From the NCBI RefSeq assembly GCF_043195125.1, contig NZ_JBAFWR010000007.1: a DNA stretch of 64,000 bases, one strand, 5' to 3'. Positions 34,323-42,584 of this stretch are shown here, piece by piece. Each line of letters starts with the position of its first letter. Positions within the stretch are counted from its first letter, which is position 1. Origin of the DNA: NCEH01 sp043195125. Its GTDB lineage: Bacteria > Pseudomonadota > Alphaproteobacteria > Rhizobiales > Xanthobacteraceae. The notes under the pieces were generated by a model. That model worked only from the letters and a program-made list of their open reading frames with translations. It was not told the origin of the DNA and searched no databases. Both the position numbers and the translations under genes were made by a program.

Positions 34323-35162
34323 TCAGAAGATGGCCCCGAACTCGCGTTGCGCGAGCGCGAGGGTTTCGGCGTGAAGCAGGGGTCCCGCGCAGACCAGAGG
34401 GCGGTGGAGCGGAACGGGTGCGTTATAGATCGGCGGCGTGCCATCCAGGCCGGTCAGCAGCCCGCCCGCCTCGTGCACGATCAGGTCGGCGGCGGCGATG
34501 TCCCAATCCGCGCTGTTGCCATGGGCGAGGGCGATGTCCAGCTCGCCAGTGGCGACGCGGGCGAGCCGCAGGGCCAGCGAGCGCAGGCGCGGCGGCCGGG
34601 TGACGCTGGTGTGCCGGGCGACCCGATCGAGAATCGAGGTGGGACCCGCGACAACGGAGCCGCCCACCGCGACGCGGGCGCCGGCGGCAATCGCCGCTCC
34701 ATTCCGCGTCGCCCCGCCGCCCAGGGAGGCGACGAACAATTCGTCGGACACCGGCGCGAACAGGGCACCGGCGATGGGGCGCCCGTTTTCCACCAAAGCG
34801 GCCGAGACCACCCAGTCGGCTCCGCCGGCCATGAAGCCGCGCGTGCCATCGATGGGATCGACCACCCACACCCGGCGGGCGCCGAGGCGTTCGGAGGAAT
34901 CGGCGCTTTCCTCGGACAGCCAGCCATAATCGTCCGCCAGCGCGCTCAGGCGCTCGCGGAGGAACCGGTCCACCGCGATGTCGGCCTCGGTGACCGGGGA
35001 ATCATTGTCCTTGGTCCAGCTGGTGACGCCGTTGCGGAACATGGCAAGCGCAACCGCGCCGGCTGCCGCAACAGCGTCGGCGAGATGGCGCGCCGCGATT
35101 GCGGGCACCTCGATCGCCGGTTCGGACGAACCGGTCGCGGCCGGGGGATCAAGCAGGCTCAT
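34323..35162 (-). CDS. Inositol-monophosphatase-family phosphatase, CysQ-like
   Basis: 279-residue Mg2+- and Li+-sensitive phosphatase superfamily member. Metal-binding motifs: SPVTEADIAVDRFL, SEESADSSERLGARRVWVVDPIDGTRGF (the DPIDGT signature) and a C-terminal SADWDIAAADLIVHEAGG. Most likely a 3'(2'),5'-bisphosphate nucleotidase (CysQ) clearing PAP, though an inositol-phosphate substrate is possible. Start MSLLDPP at 35162; an upstream ATG gives a non-homologous extension. First gene of the row leading into DUF4170, DUF374, waaA and lpxK. Confidence 0.88.
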   Translation of the reverse strand: MSLLDPPAATGSSEPAIEVPAIAARHLADAVAAAGAVALAMFRNGVTSWTKDNDSPVTEADIAVDRFLRERLSALADDYGWLSEESADSSERLGARRVWVVDPIDGTRGFMAGGADWVVSAALVENGRPIAGALFAPVSDELFVASLGGGATRNGAAIAAGARVAVGGSVVAGPTSILDRVARHTSVTRPPRLRSLALRLARVATGELDIALAHGNSADWDIAAADLIVHEAGGLLTGLDGTPPIYNAPVPLHRPLVCAGPLLHAETLALAQREFGAIF

Positions 35163-35303
35163 GGGGCAGGCAATAGGCGGAGGTGGCTTTCGGCGCAAGC
35201 GGAGATCGGCCCATCCCGGACCGGAATTGGCGCACTGCCCAATATTCAGCGTGCGGTGCACAATCCGGTGATGCCGCCGCCCGCCCCGGCGGCCGCGCGA
35301 GGG

Positions 35304-36272
35304 TCAGAGCAGGCCGATGGCGACCGCATGCTGTAGCGCTGCATCGAGCGCGAGGGCGACGAACAGCACCAGGCCCGCATCCCGATTGGACTTGAACAGG
35401 GCCAGGCAACGGTCGGGATTGTCGATGTCCAGCCGCTTCACCTGGATGAACAGATAGGCGGCGAAAGCGACGAGGCCGAGGGCCGAGAACACGCCCGCCC
35501 CGGCCGAAACCAGGGCCATGGCGAACAGGATCAGCGTCGCGACATAGGACACGGCGAGGGCGATCCAGCTGCGCCGGCCGAACAGGAGTGCGGTGGAGCG
35601 CACGCCGACGATGGCGTCGTCCTCCCGGTCCTGATGGGCATAGATGGTGTCATAGCCGAACACCCAGCAGACCGAGCCGGCGAACAGCAGGAGCGCCGGG
35701 TCCTCGATGCTGCGGAACACGCTCGCCCAGCCCATCAGCGCGCCCCAGGAAAAGGCGATGCCGAGCGCGAGCTGGGGCACCGAGGTGATGCGCTTCATCA
35801 AGGGATAGATGGCCACCACCCCGAGCGAGGCGATGCCGGTGATGACCGCGAAGCGCGGGAGCGAGAGCAGCACCGCGAAACCGATGAGGCACTGGAAGAT
35901 CAGGAAGGCGAAGGCGGCCGGCAGGCCGATCTGGCCGGAGGCCAGCGGACGGTTGCGGGTACGGGCGACCTTGCGGTCGATCTTGCGGTCGAGAATGTCA
36001 TTCCAGGTGCAGCCCGCGCCGCGCATGGCCACGGAGCCGATGGCGAACAGCAGAAGCAGCGTCGGGTCGGGATAGGGCTGGCCGGCCGCGATGGCGGCGA
36101 GCGCCGTGGACCACCAGCAGGGCAGCACCAGAAGCCAGCTGCCGATGGGACGGTCGGCGCGCGCGAGACGCAGATAAGGTCGTATCGGCGCCGGCGCGTA
36201 GCGATCGACCCAATTGTTGGCGGGCGCATCAGCAACCGGTGCGACAGCGCCCTCTCCACCCCAACTGGTCAT
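35304..36272 (-). CDS. ubiA: 4-hydroxybenzoate polyprenyltransferase
   Basis: 322-residue inner-membrane prenyltransferase of ubiquinone synthesis, with about eight to nine hydrophobic segments. First Asp-rich motif CTWNDILDRKIDRKVARTRNRPLASG and second motif YDTIYAHQDREDDAIVGVRSTAL, both as in UbiA, attach the polyprenyl chain to 4-hydroxybenzoate. The N-terminus RPYLRLARADRPIGSWLLVLPCWW is typical. It lies 10 nt downstream of the exported-unknown gene on the same strand. The 141-nt gap to the phosphatase gene shows nothing I recognise. Confidence 0.95.
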   Translation of the reverse strand: MTSWGGEGAVAPVADAPANNWVDRYAPAPIRPYLRLARADRPIGSWLLVLPCWWSTALAAIAAGQPYPDPTLLLLFAIGSVAMRGAGCTWNDILDRKIDRKVARTRNRPLASGQIGLPAAFAFLIFQCLIGFAVLLSLPRFAVITGIASLGVVAIYPLMKRITSVPQLALGIAFSWGALMGWASVFRSIEDPALLLFAGSVCWVFGYDTIYAHQDREDDAIVGVRSTALLFGRRSWIALAVSYVATLILFAMALVSAGAGVFSALGLVAFAAYLFIQVKRLDIDNPDRCLALFKSNRDAGLVLFVALALDAALQHAVAIGLL

Positions 36273-36282
36273 ACGGCGCGCC

Positions 36283-36777
36283 TCACTTGCCGAGGGCGTT
36301 GCCGTTCAATGTATCGAAAACGCCGCCGCCCTTTGAATTCTGGCCGGGAACGTATCCGGTGGTAACGCCCAGCGCGCTGGAAATGGAGCCCTGCGGCGGG
36401 GGCTTGCCGCCCGCCTCGCCACCGGCGGCGCCGGAGGCGGCAGCGGCGCAGATCTTGTCACGCAACGCGGCGGTCTTGGTGTTGTTGGCCTTGGCGGAGT
36501 TCACGGCCTGGTCGGGGATCTGGCACCAGTCCTTATTGTCCGCGAGGTATTTCGCGAGCTTGCCTTCGACCGCCGTATAGGTGCGGAACAGGCCGCACAA
36601 TTCCTGCGGCGGCGCCTTGCGCTTGCCGGCGGCTTGGAGCGCCTGACCCTTCTCTTCCATCTCTTGACGCAGAGTGTTGAAATCGGTCTGGCAGTCTGCA
36701 CGGGCGGCGCCGGCCCCGGTCAGGAACAGGGCGAAAGTGATCGCCGACAGGCGCGCGCATTTGGTGTTCAAGAGCAT
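36283..36777 (-). CDS. Exported protein of unknown function
   Basis: 164-residue protein with a signal peptide (basic start, hydrophobic core to about residue 24, cleavage near AARA-D). The mature N-terminal half has four cysteines (CQTDF, LCGLF, WCQIP, ICAAA) spaced as if forming two disulfides in a helical domain. The C-terminal part is Gly/Ser-rich and disordered. I do not recognise a characterised family. The TYTAVEGKLAKYL helix and cysteine pattern are its identifiable features. Probably periplasmic. It stops 10 nt before ubiA starts, so co-transcription is likely. Confidence 0.75.
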   Translation of the reverse strand: MLLNTKCARLSAITFALFLTGAGAARADCQTDFNTLRQEMEEKGQALQAAGKRKAPPQELCGLFRTYTAVEGKLAKYLADNKDWCQIPDQAVNSAKANNTKTAALRDKICAAAASGAAGGEAGGKPPPQGSISSALGVTTGYVPGQNSKGGGVFDTLNGNALGK

Positions 36778-36908
36778 GAGGTCTTCCGCAGCGGCTGCTG
36801 ATCCAGCTTTTCCCCCTTATATTGCCACGAAAGATTGGGCAATATCGGGGCGAAGGCCGAACAATGGCGCTTCCTTGCGCGCGCGTCACAAAAAAGTGGC
36901 AGGGCGCC

Positions 36909-36937
36909 TTGACGGAGATTTCGTGCGCGGCTAGGTT
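36909..36937 (+). promoter_or_regulatory. Predicted promoter of the ilv leader
   Basis: TTGACG at 36909-36914, a 17-nt spacer and TAGGTT at 36932-36937 form a sigma-70-like promoter. It would start RNA near 36944, about 24 nt before the leader-peptide ATG. The -35 box is strong and the -10 box weak. This is a consensus match only. Confidence 0.4.
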
Positions 36938-36967
36938 CACGCAACTTTTGGAAGGCTATGTGCAGTC

Positions 36968-37024
36968 ATGCGCAAGATCGTTACCATCCTTGTACGCAGG
37001 AGCGCCACCGGCGGAGCAGCTTGA
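36968..37024 (+). CDS. ilv leader peptide
   Basis: An 18-codon frame (MRKIVTILVRRSATGGAA, stop TGA at 37022) lies 155 nt before ilvI. Its first half contains Ile-Val-Thr-Ile-Leu-Val, exactly the amino acids made by the downstream pathway. It is followed by competing hairpins and a terminator. This is the layout of a transcription attenuator in which ribosome stalling at Ile/Val/Leu codons blocks terminator formation. GGAAGG about 12 nt upstream can serve as ribosome-binding site. Confidence 0.75.
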   Translation: MRKIVTILVRRSATGGAA

Positions 37025-37084
37025 TTGCTGCTGCGGGATCTGGTGGCGCGTGACGAGGGGCCTTCGGGCCCCTTCGTCGTTTCT
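37002..37084 (+). terminator. Attenuator of the ilvIH operon
   Basis: GCGCCACC at 37002-37009, inside the leader frame, pairs perfectly with GGTGGCGC at 37042-37049 around an inner GCAGC/GCTGC stem. Downstream, 37052-37062 pairs with 37067-37078 (one bulge) over a TTCG tetraloop and is followed by GTTTCT, an intrinsic-terminator shape. Together they give the pause and terminator hairpins of an attenuator before ilvI at 37180. The exact antiterminator pairing was not computed. Confidence 0.65.
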
Positions 37085-37179
37085 GGGCCGCCGTCTGGAT
37101 CGGTTTCCAGCGGACGGCCGACGGGTGAAGGACAAAAGCGCGCGGATGCCCTCGGCACGGGCGCAGAGGAGTGGATGAG

Positions 37180-38940
37180 ATGAGCAGGGAAATGACGGGC
37201 GCCGAAATGGTCATGCAGGCGCTGGCCGATCAGGGTGTCGACCATCTGTTCGGTTATCCCGGCGGCGCCGTGCTGCCGATCTACGATGCCTTGTTCCAGC
37301 AGAACCAGGTGGAGCACATCCTGGTGCGCCACGAGCAGGCGGCGGTGCATTCGGCCGAGGGCTATGCCCGCTCGTCCGGCAAGGTGGGCGTGGTGCTCGT
37401 CACTTCCGGCCCCGGCGCCACCAATGCGGTCACCGGCCTCACCGACGCGCTGATGGATTCGATCCCCATCGTCTGCATCACCGGGCAGGTGCCGACCCAT
37501 TTGATCGGCAATGACGCGTTCCAGGAATGCGACACCGTCGGCATCACGCGCCCCTGCACCAAGCACAATTATCTCGTCCGCGACGTGAACGACCTCGCGC
37601 GCGTGCTGCACGAAGCCTTCTACGTGGCGCAGAACGGCCGGCCCGGCCCGGTGGTCGTCGATATTCCCAAAGACGTGCAGTTCGCCACCGGCACCTATGT
37701 CGGCCGCGAGAACATCCAGCATAAGACCTACCGGCCGAAGCTGGTCGGCGATGGCGACAAGATCGCGGCGGCGGTGGAGATGATTGCCGGCGCCAAGCGG
37801 CCTATCTTCTATACCGGCGGCGGCGTCATCAATTCCGGGCCGCAGGCGAGCCGCGCGCTGCGCGAGCTGGCGCGTCTCACGGGCGTGCCCGTCACCTCGA
37901 CCCTGATGGGCCTCGGCGCGTTTCCGGCGGCGAGCCGGCAATGGCTCGGCATGCTGGGCATGCACGGCACCTACGAAGCCAACATGGCCATGCACGGCTG
38001 CGACGTGATGGTGTGCATCGGCGCGCGCTTCGACGACCGGATCACTGGGCGGCTGGATGCGTTCTCGCCCAATTCCAAGAAGATCCACATCGACATCGAC
38101 CCCTCGTCCATCAACAAGAACGTCAAGGTGGACCTGCCGATCGTTGGCGACTGCACCAAGGTGTTGGAGGCCCTCGTCGCCGAATGGAAGGCGAAGGACA
38201 AGCACATCGACCGCGACGCGCTGGATCTGTGGTGGAAGCAGGTGGACCGCTGGCGCGGCCGCAACAGCCTCGCCTATCGCCAGGGCACGGACATCATCAA
38301 GCCGCAATACGCCATCGAGCGGCTTTATGAGGCCACCAAGGAGAAGGACGTCTACATCTCCACCGAAGTGGGCCAGCACCAGATGTGGGCGGCGCAATTC
38401 TTCCGCTTCGAGGAGCCGAACCGCTGGATGACCTCCGGCGGCCTCGGCACCATGGGCTATGGCCTGCCCGCCGCCATCGGCGCGCAGATCGCCCATCCCG
38501 GCGCGCTGTGCGTGGATATTGCGGGCGAAGCCTCGATCCTGATGAACATGCAGGAAATGTCCACGGCGGTGCAGTTCGAGCTGCCGATCAAGATCTTCAT
38601 CCTGAACAACCGCTACATGGGCATGGTGCGCCAGTGGCAGGAGCTGTTGCACGGCGGGCGCTACGCCCATTCCTATTCGGAAGCCCTGCCGGACTTCGTG
38701 AAGCTGGCGGAAGCCTATGGCGGCGTCGGCATCCGCTGCGACAAGCCGGCCGATCTGGATGCGGCGATCGCCGAGATGATCGACATCAAGCGGCCGGTGA
38801 TCTTCGACTGCATCGTGGACCAGCAGGAGAACTGCTTCCCCATGATCCCGTCGGGCCGCGCCCATAACGAGATGATCCTCGGCGACATGGCGGTGGATCT
38901 CGACGATGCCATCACCGACGAGGGCAAGATGCTGGTGTGA
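37180..38940 (+). CDS. ilvI: Acetolactate synthase large (catalytic) subunit
   Basis: 586-residue thiamine-diphosphate enzyme (AHAS) making acetolactate or acetohydroxybutyrate for valine, leucine and isoleucine. The Pyr domain has catalytic Glu in VRHEQAAVHSAEGYAR. The central FAD/DHAP-like domain is at about 195-340. The PP domain has VDIAGEASILMN and the ILNNRYMGMVRQWQ stretch that binds ThDP-Mg2+. Start ATG 37180 has GAGGAG at 37165-37170; a GTG at 37171 is too close to it. Preceded by the leader/attenuator and followed by ilvH across a 167-nt palindromic spacer. Confidence 0.97.
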   Translation: MSREMTGAEMVMQALADQGVDHLFGYPGGAVLPIYDALFQQNQVEHILVRHEQAAVHSAEGYARSSGKVGVVLVTSGPGATNAVTGLTDALMDSIPIVCITGQVPTHLIGNDAFQECDTVGITRPCTKHNYLVRDVNDLARVLHEAFYVAQNGRPGPVVVDIPKDVQFATGTYVGRENIQHKTYRPKLVGDGDKIAAAVEMIAGAKRPIFYTGGGVINSGPQASRALRELARLTGVPVTSTLMGLGAFPAASRQWLGMLGMHGTYEANMAMHGCDVMVCIGARFDDRITGRLDAFSPNSKKIHIDIDPSSINKNVKVDLPIVGDCTKVLEALVAEWKAKDKHIDRDALDLWWKQVDRWRGRNSLAYRQGTDIIKPQYAIERLYEATKEKDVYISTEVGQHQMWAAQFFRFEEPNRWMTSGGLGTMGYGLPAAIGAQIAHPGALCVDIAGEASILMNMQEMSTAVQFELPIKIFILNNRYMGMVRQWQELLHGGRYAHSYSEALPDFVKLAEAYGGVGIRCDKPADLDAAIAEMIDIKRPVIFDCIVDQQENCFPMIPSGRAHNEMILGDMAVDLDDAITDEGKMLV

Positions 38941-38966
38941 GGGCTTCGGCCGCATGCGACGCAACT

Positions 38967-39083
38967 CCCTCTCCCGCGTGCGGGGGAGGGCTGGGGAGGG
39001 GGCAGACGCACCCTCATCCCAACCCGCCTTTTCCGGCCTTTGGCCGGCCCCCTCCCTGACCCTCCCCGCAAGCGGGAGAGGGG
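38967..39083. repeat. Large imperfect palindrome between ilvI and ilvH
   Basis: Two 37-nt arms (38967-39003 and 39047-39083) are near-perfect inverted copies of a CCTCTCCCGC...GGGAGGG element, separated by 43 nt that itself holds CCGGCC/GGCCGG. The RNA between the two ALS subunit genes would fold into a very stable hairpin. It looks like a head-to-head pair of intergenic repeats related in style to those at 26421 and 47011. Confidence 0.75.
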
Positions 39084-39107
39084 ACTCGCCTGATCAGAGA
39101 CACCCAA

Positions 39108-39623
39108 ATGTCCCATCCTCCCGAACGCATCGAACGCCACACGCTCTCCGTCCTGGTGGACAACGAGCCGGGCGTGCTCGCCCGCGTGATCGGCCTGTTT
39201 TCCGGGCGCGGCTATAATATCGACAGCCTCACCGTGTCCGAGGTGAGCCACGAGGGCCATCTTTCGCGCATCACCATCGTCACCACCGGCACGCCCATGG
39301 TGATCGAGCAGATCCGCAACCAGCTGGACCGCCTGGTGCCGGTGCACCGGGTGCGCGACCTGACGGTGGAGGCCACCTCCATCGAGCGCGAGCTGGCCAT
39401 GGTGAAGGTGCGCGGCACCGGGGACGCCCGCAGCGAGGCGCTGCGCATCGCCGAGGCCTTCCGCGCCCGCGTGATCGACGCCACCACCGAGAGCTTCGTG
39501 TTCGAGATCACCGGCAAGTCCGACAAGATCGACCAGTTTGCGGTGCTGATGACGCCGCTCGGCCTCGTGGAGGTGTCGCGCACCGGCATCGTCGCCATTT
39601 CCCGCGGACCGGAGGCCATGTGA
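39108..39623 (+). CDS. ilvH: Acetolactate synthase small (regulatory) subunit
   Basis: 171-residue regulatory subunit. The N-terminal ACT domain (HTLSVLVDNEPGVLARVIGLFSGRGYNIDSLTVS) binds valine for feedback inhibition and stimulates the large subunit. The C-terminal ALS_ss_C domain (about 85-165) has ELAMVKVRG, FRARVIDATTESFVFEITG and LVEVSRTGIVAISRG. Full length for the family. Downstream of ilvI after the palindrome, upstream of ilvC after a 249-nt gap in which I see no gene. Confidence 0.97.
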   Translation: MSHPPERIERHTLSVLVDNEPGVLARVIGLFSGRGYNIDSLTVSEVSHEGHLSRITIVTTGTPMVIEQIRNQLDRLVPVHRVRDLTVEATSIERELAMVKVRGTGDARSEALRIAEAFRARVIDATTESFVFEITGKSDKIDQFAVLMTPLGLVEVSRTGIVAISRGPEAM

Positions 39624-39872
39624 GGCGGAGCGCCGGCCGCCGCGCTTGCCGCAGGGCTCCGCCCTCGGCCATGCGAGGCTGCGCTTGCGCTGATGCGAGG
39701 GGCTGGGATACCTGAGGGCCGAAAAGAAAGCCGTCGAATGGTGTGAGGGGTCTGCGCGCCGCCGCAAGCCAGGTCGCGCCGGCCCTTCGTCCATTACGGC
39801 CCGTCTCGATGGTGGGTCCCGCCTTCCGCCTTGAGTTCGAACAATCCAAGAAACGCCCAACAGGAGAGAATG

Positions 39873-40892
39873 ATGCGCGTTTATTATGATCGTGACGCCG
39901 ACCTGAACCTCATCAAGGGGAAGAAGGTGGCCGTCGTCGGCTATGGCAGCCAGGGCCATGCCCATGCGCTGAACATGCGCGATTCCGGCGTCAAGGATGT
40001 CGTGGTCGCGCTGCGCCCCGGTTCCGCCACCGCCAAGAAGGCCGAGGCCGAAGGCTTCAAGGTGATGTCGCCCGCCGAGGCCGCCAAATGGGCCGATGTG
40101 GTGATGATGCTCACCCCCGACGAGCTGCAGGCCGACATCTATAAGGAAAGCCTGCACGACAACATGAAGACCGGCGCGGCGCTGCTGTTCGCCCACGGCC
40201 TCAACATCCACTTCAATCTGATCGAGGCCCGCAAGGATCTCGACGTGCTGATGATCGCCCCCAAGGGCCCCGGCCACACCGTACGCTCGGAATACCAGCG
40301 CGGCGGCGGCGTGCCGACCCTCATCGCCATCGCCCAGGATTCCTCGGGCAATGCCCATGACCTCGGCCTCTCCTATGCCTCCGCCATCGGCGGCGGCCGC
40401 GCCGGCATCATCGAGACCACCTTCAAGGAAGAGTGCGAGACCGACCTGTTCGGCGAGCAGGTGGTGCTGTGCGGCGGCCTCGTGGAGCTGATCCGCGCCG
40501 GCTTCGAGACCCTGGTCGAGGCGGGCTATGCCCCCGAAATGGCCTATTTCGAGTGCCTGCACGAAGTGAAGCTGATCGTCGACCTCATCTATGAGGGCGG
40601 CATCGCCAACATGAACTATTCCATCTCGAACACCGCCGAATATGGCGAGTACGTCACCGGCCCGCGTATCATCACGCCCGAGACCAAGGCCGAGATGAAG
40701 CGCGTTCTGGCCGACATCCAGGGCGGCAAGTTCACCCGCGACTGGATGCTGGAGAACAAGGTCAGCCAGACCTCGTTCAAGGCCACCCGCGCCAAGGCCA
40801 ACGCCCACCAGATCGAGGAAGTCGGCGAGAAGCTGCGCGCCATGATGCCCTGGATCAAGGCCAAGGCGCTGGTGGACAAGACCAAGAACTGA
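39873..40892 (+). CDS. ilvC: Ketol-acid reductoisomerase
   Basis: 339-residue class I KARI that isomerises and reduces acetolactate with NADPH and Mg2+. It has MRVYYDRDADLNLIKGKKVAVVGYGSQGHAHALN (Rossmann), KGPGHTVRSEY, GRAGIIETTFKEECETDLFGEQ with the metal-binding Asp/Glu, and YFECLHEVKLIVDLIYEGG. Start ATG 39873 (second of two adjacent ATGs) has CAGGAGAG upstream. Ends with a good terminator at 40917-40944. Confidence 0.98.
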   Translation: MRVYYDRDADLNLIKGKKVAVVGYGSQGHAHALNMRDSGVKDVVVALRPGSATAKKAEAEGFKVMSPAEAAKWADVVMMLTPDELQADIYKESLHDNMKTGAALLFAHGLNIHFNLIEARKDLDVLMIAPKGPGHTVRSEYQRGGGVPTLIAIAQDSSGNAHDLGLSYASAIGGGRAGIIETTFKEECETDLFGEQVVLCGGLVELIRAGFETLVEAGYAPEMAYFECLHEVKLIVDLIYEGGIANMNYSISNTAEYGEYVTGPRIITPETKAEMKRVLADIQGGKFTRDWMLENKVSQTSFKATRAKANAHQIEEVGEKLRAMMPWIKAKALVDKTKN

Positions 40893-40916
40893 GCCGTTCC
40901 GGTTCAATCAGTTCAG

Positions 40917-40944
40917 AGGCCCCGGACGTGTCCGGGGCCTTTTG
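40917..40944 (+). terminator. Intrinsic terminator of ilvC
   Basis: Eleven-nt perfect inverted arms AGGCCCCGGAC and its complement (40917-40927, 40930-40940) are followed by TTTTGTTT, 25 nt after the ilvC stop. Reads as a rho-independent terminator on the plus strand. The following 190 nt up to 41138 show no gene. Confidence 0.88.
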
Positions 40945-41138
40945 TTTGCGGGCGTGCGATGGCGCGATGCTGCCGGCTTGACGCGATATCCGGCGGGCAC
41001 CGCGGCCGCCCGCTCGGGTTGCGCCCCCTCTGAGCACATGCAATAAGCCACCGCATATTAAGCGGCTGGAACGGATGTTGCCGTGGGCCGGGATATCGCA
41101 CCGGGCGCCTTCGGCGCGTCTTCGGAGGCTGTAAGCAG

Positions 41139-42584
41139 GTGCTAGGGCTGGCCACGAAAGACGATGCACCCCTGCCGCCCCTGGCAGTGGATCTCGACGG
41201 CACGTTGACCGCCTCCGACACCCTGCACGAGGGCTGCCTCGCTTATGTAAAGAACGGGCTGCAGGATGTGGTCGATCTCGCGGCCCGCCTGGGCGAAGGC
41301 AAGGCCGCGTTCAAACGCGCGGTCGCCGACCGCACCGATTTCGATCCCGCGCTCCTGCCTTATAATGCTGAGCTGCTGAATTATCTGAAGGCGCAGAAGC
41401 GCGCCGGCCGCACCATCGCGCTGGTCACTGCCGCCGACCAATCCATCGCCGATGCGGTGGCCGCCCATCTCGGCCTGTTCGACATGGCGCGCGGCTCGCA
41501 GAACGGGGTCAACCTTTCCGGCGTGCGCAAGCTGGCGGTGATCCGGCAGATGCTGGGCGAGCGGTTCGTCTATGCCGGGGACGGCCCGGTGGATGCGCCG
41601 ATTTTCGCTGCCGCCGAATCGGTGGTGCTGGTCGGCAATGTGGAGCGCCTCAAGCCGCTCCTGCCGGCGGGAAAGTCCATCGAGCAGGCGTTCCCGGTGA
41701 AGCGCGCCGGCGCACGCACCTGGGCGAAGGCGCTGCGGGTGCAGCATTGGGCGAAGAACGCGCTGGTGTTCGTGGCGCCCATCCTCGGCTTCAGCCATGC
41801 GACCCCCATGCTGGCGCTGAACGCAATCCTGCTGTTCTTCGCCATGGGCGTGCTCGCCTCGGCCACCTATATCGTCAACGATCTGCTGGACCTGCCCTCG
41901 GATCGCCAGCATCCGCGCAAGCGCAACCGCCCGTTCGCCGCCGGCGCCATTCCCCCGCGCGACGGCCTGCTCGCGGCGATCGGGCTGTTCATTCTCTCGG
42001 CCCTCATCGCCTCCGCCTTGCCGATTGCCGCGGCCGCCGCGCTCGCGGCCTATGCGGTGGTGACGCTGACCTATTCGCTGATCCTCAAGCGCCAGCCGAT
42101 CATCGACGTGTTCGTGCTGGCGGGCCTGTTCACCTTGCGCGTGCTGGCCGGCAGCCTGCTGGCGCCGCAGCCGGTCTCGCCCTGGCTGCTCACCTTCTCC
42201 ATGCTGATCTTCCTCGGCCTCGCCATGGTGAAGCGCTATGCGGAATTGAACCGGGTGGTGCAGGCGGGGGGTACGGGCGTCGTGTCGCGCGGCTACACGG
42301 TGCGCGATCTGCCCCTGCTGCTGGCCGCCGGCATCGCCAGCAGCTTCTCGGCCATCGTCATCTTCATGATCTATCTGATCAACGAGCAGTACCCGAGCGA
42401 CATCTACCGGCATCCCGGCATGCTGTGGGCGCTGATGCCGCTGGTGCTGATCTGGGTGCTCCGGGTGTGGCATCTCACGGTGCACGGGCGCATGAGCGAA
42501 GATCCGGTGGTGTTCGCGCTGAAGGATCGCTTCTCGCTCCTGCTCGGGGTCCTGGCCTTGCTCACCTTGTGGGCGGCATCCTGA
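41139..42584 (+). CDS. HAD phosphatase-UbiA prenyltransferase fusion (polyprenyl-phosphate phosphoribosyltransferase-like)
   Basis: 481-residue two-domain protein. The N-terminal HAD phosphatase (about 12-190) has AVDLDGTLT (Asp18 nucleophile, Asp20), VTAADQSIADAV and AGDGPVDAPIF. The C-terminal UbiA-type membrane domain (about 205-480) has about eight helices, the NDLLDLPSDRQHPRKRNRPFAAG motif and LTYSLILKRQPIIDV. It resembles Rv3806c (UbiA, 5-phosphoribosyl transfer to decaprenyl phosphate) fused to the phosphatase that removes the 5-phosphate. GTG start at 41139 with GGAGG upstream. Overlaps the next gene by one nucleotide. Confidence 0.85.
   Translation: MLGLATKDDAPLPPLAVDLDGTLTASDTLHEGCLAYVKNGLQDVVDLAARLGEGKAAFKRAVADRTDFDPALLPYNAELLNYLKAQKRAGRTIALVTAADQSIADAVAAHLGLFDMARGSQNGVNLSGVRKLAVIRQMLGERFVYAGDGPVDAPIFAAAESVVLVGNVERLKPLLPAGKSIEQAFPVKRAGARTWAKALRVQHWAKNALVFVAPILGFSHATPMLALNAILLFFAMGVLASATYIVNDLLDLPSDRQHPRKRNRPFAAGAIPPRDGLLAAIGLFILSALIASALPIAAAAALAAYAVVTLTYSLILKRQPIIDVFVLAGLFTLRVLAGSLLAPQPVSPWLLTFSMLIFLGLAMVKRYAELNRVVQAGGTGVVSRGYTVRDLPLLLAAGIASSFSAIVIFMIYLINEQYPSDIYRHPGMLWALMPLVLIWVLRVWHLTVHGRMSEDPVVFALKDRFSLLLGVLALLTLWAAS

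Noticed and set aside
36937..38964. 675-codon minus-strand frame opposite ilvI
   Set aside because: Shadow of a fully conserved acetolactate synthase; it also crosses the attenuator and part of the ilvI-ilvH palindrome.
39624..39663. GGCGGAGC/GCTCCGCC pair after ilvH as a terminator
   Set aside because: The loop is 24 nt and no T-run follows. ilvC downstream has its own terminator.
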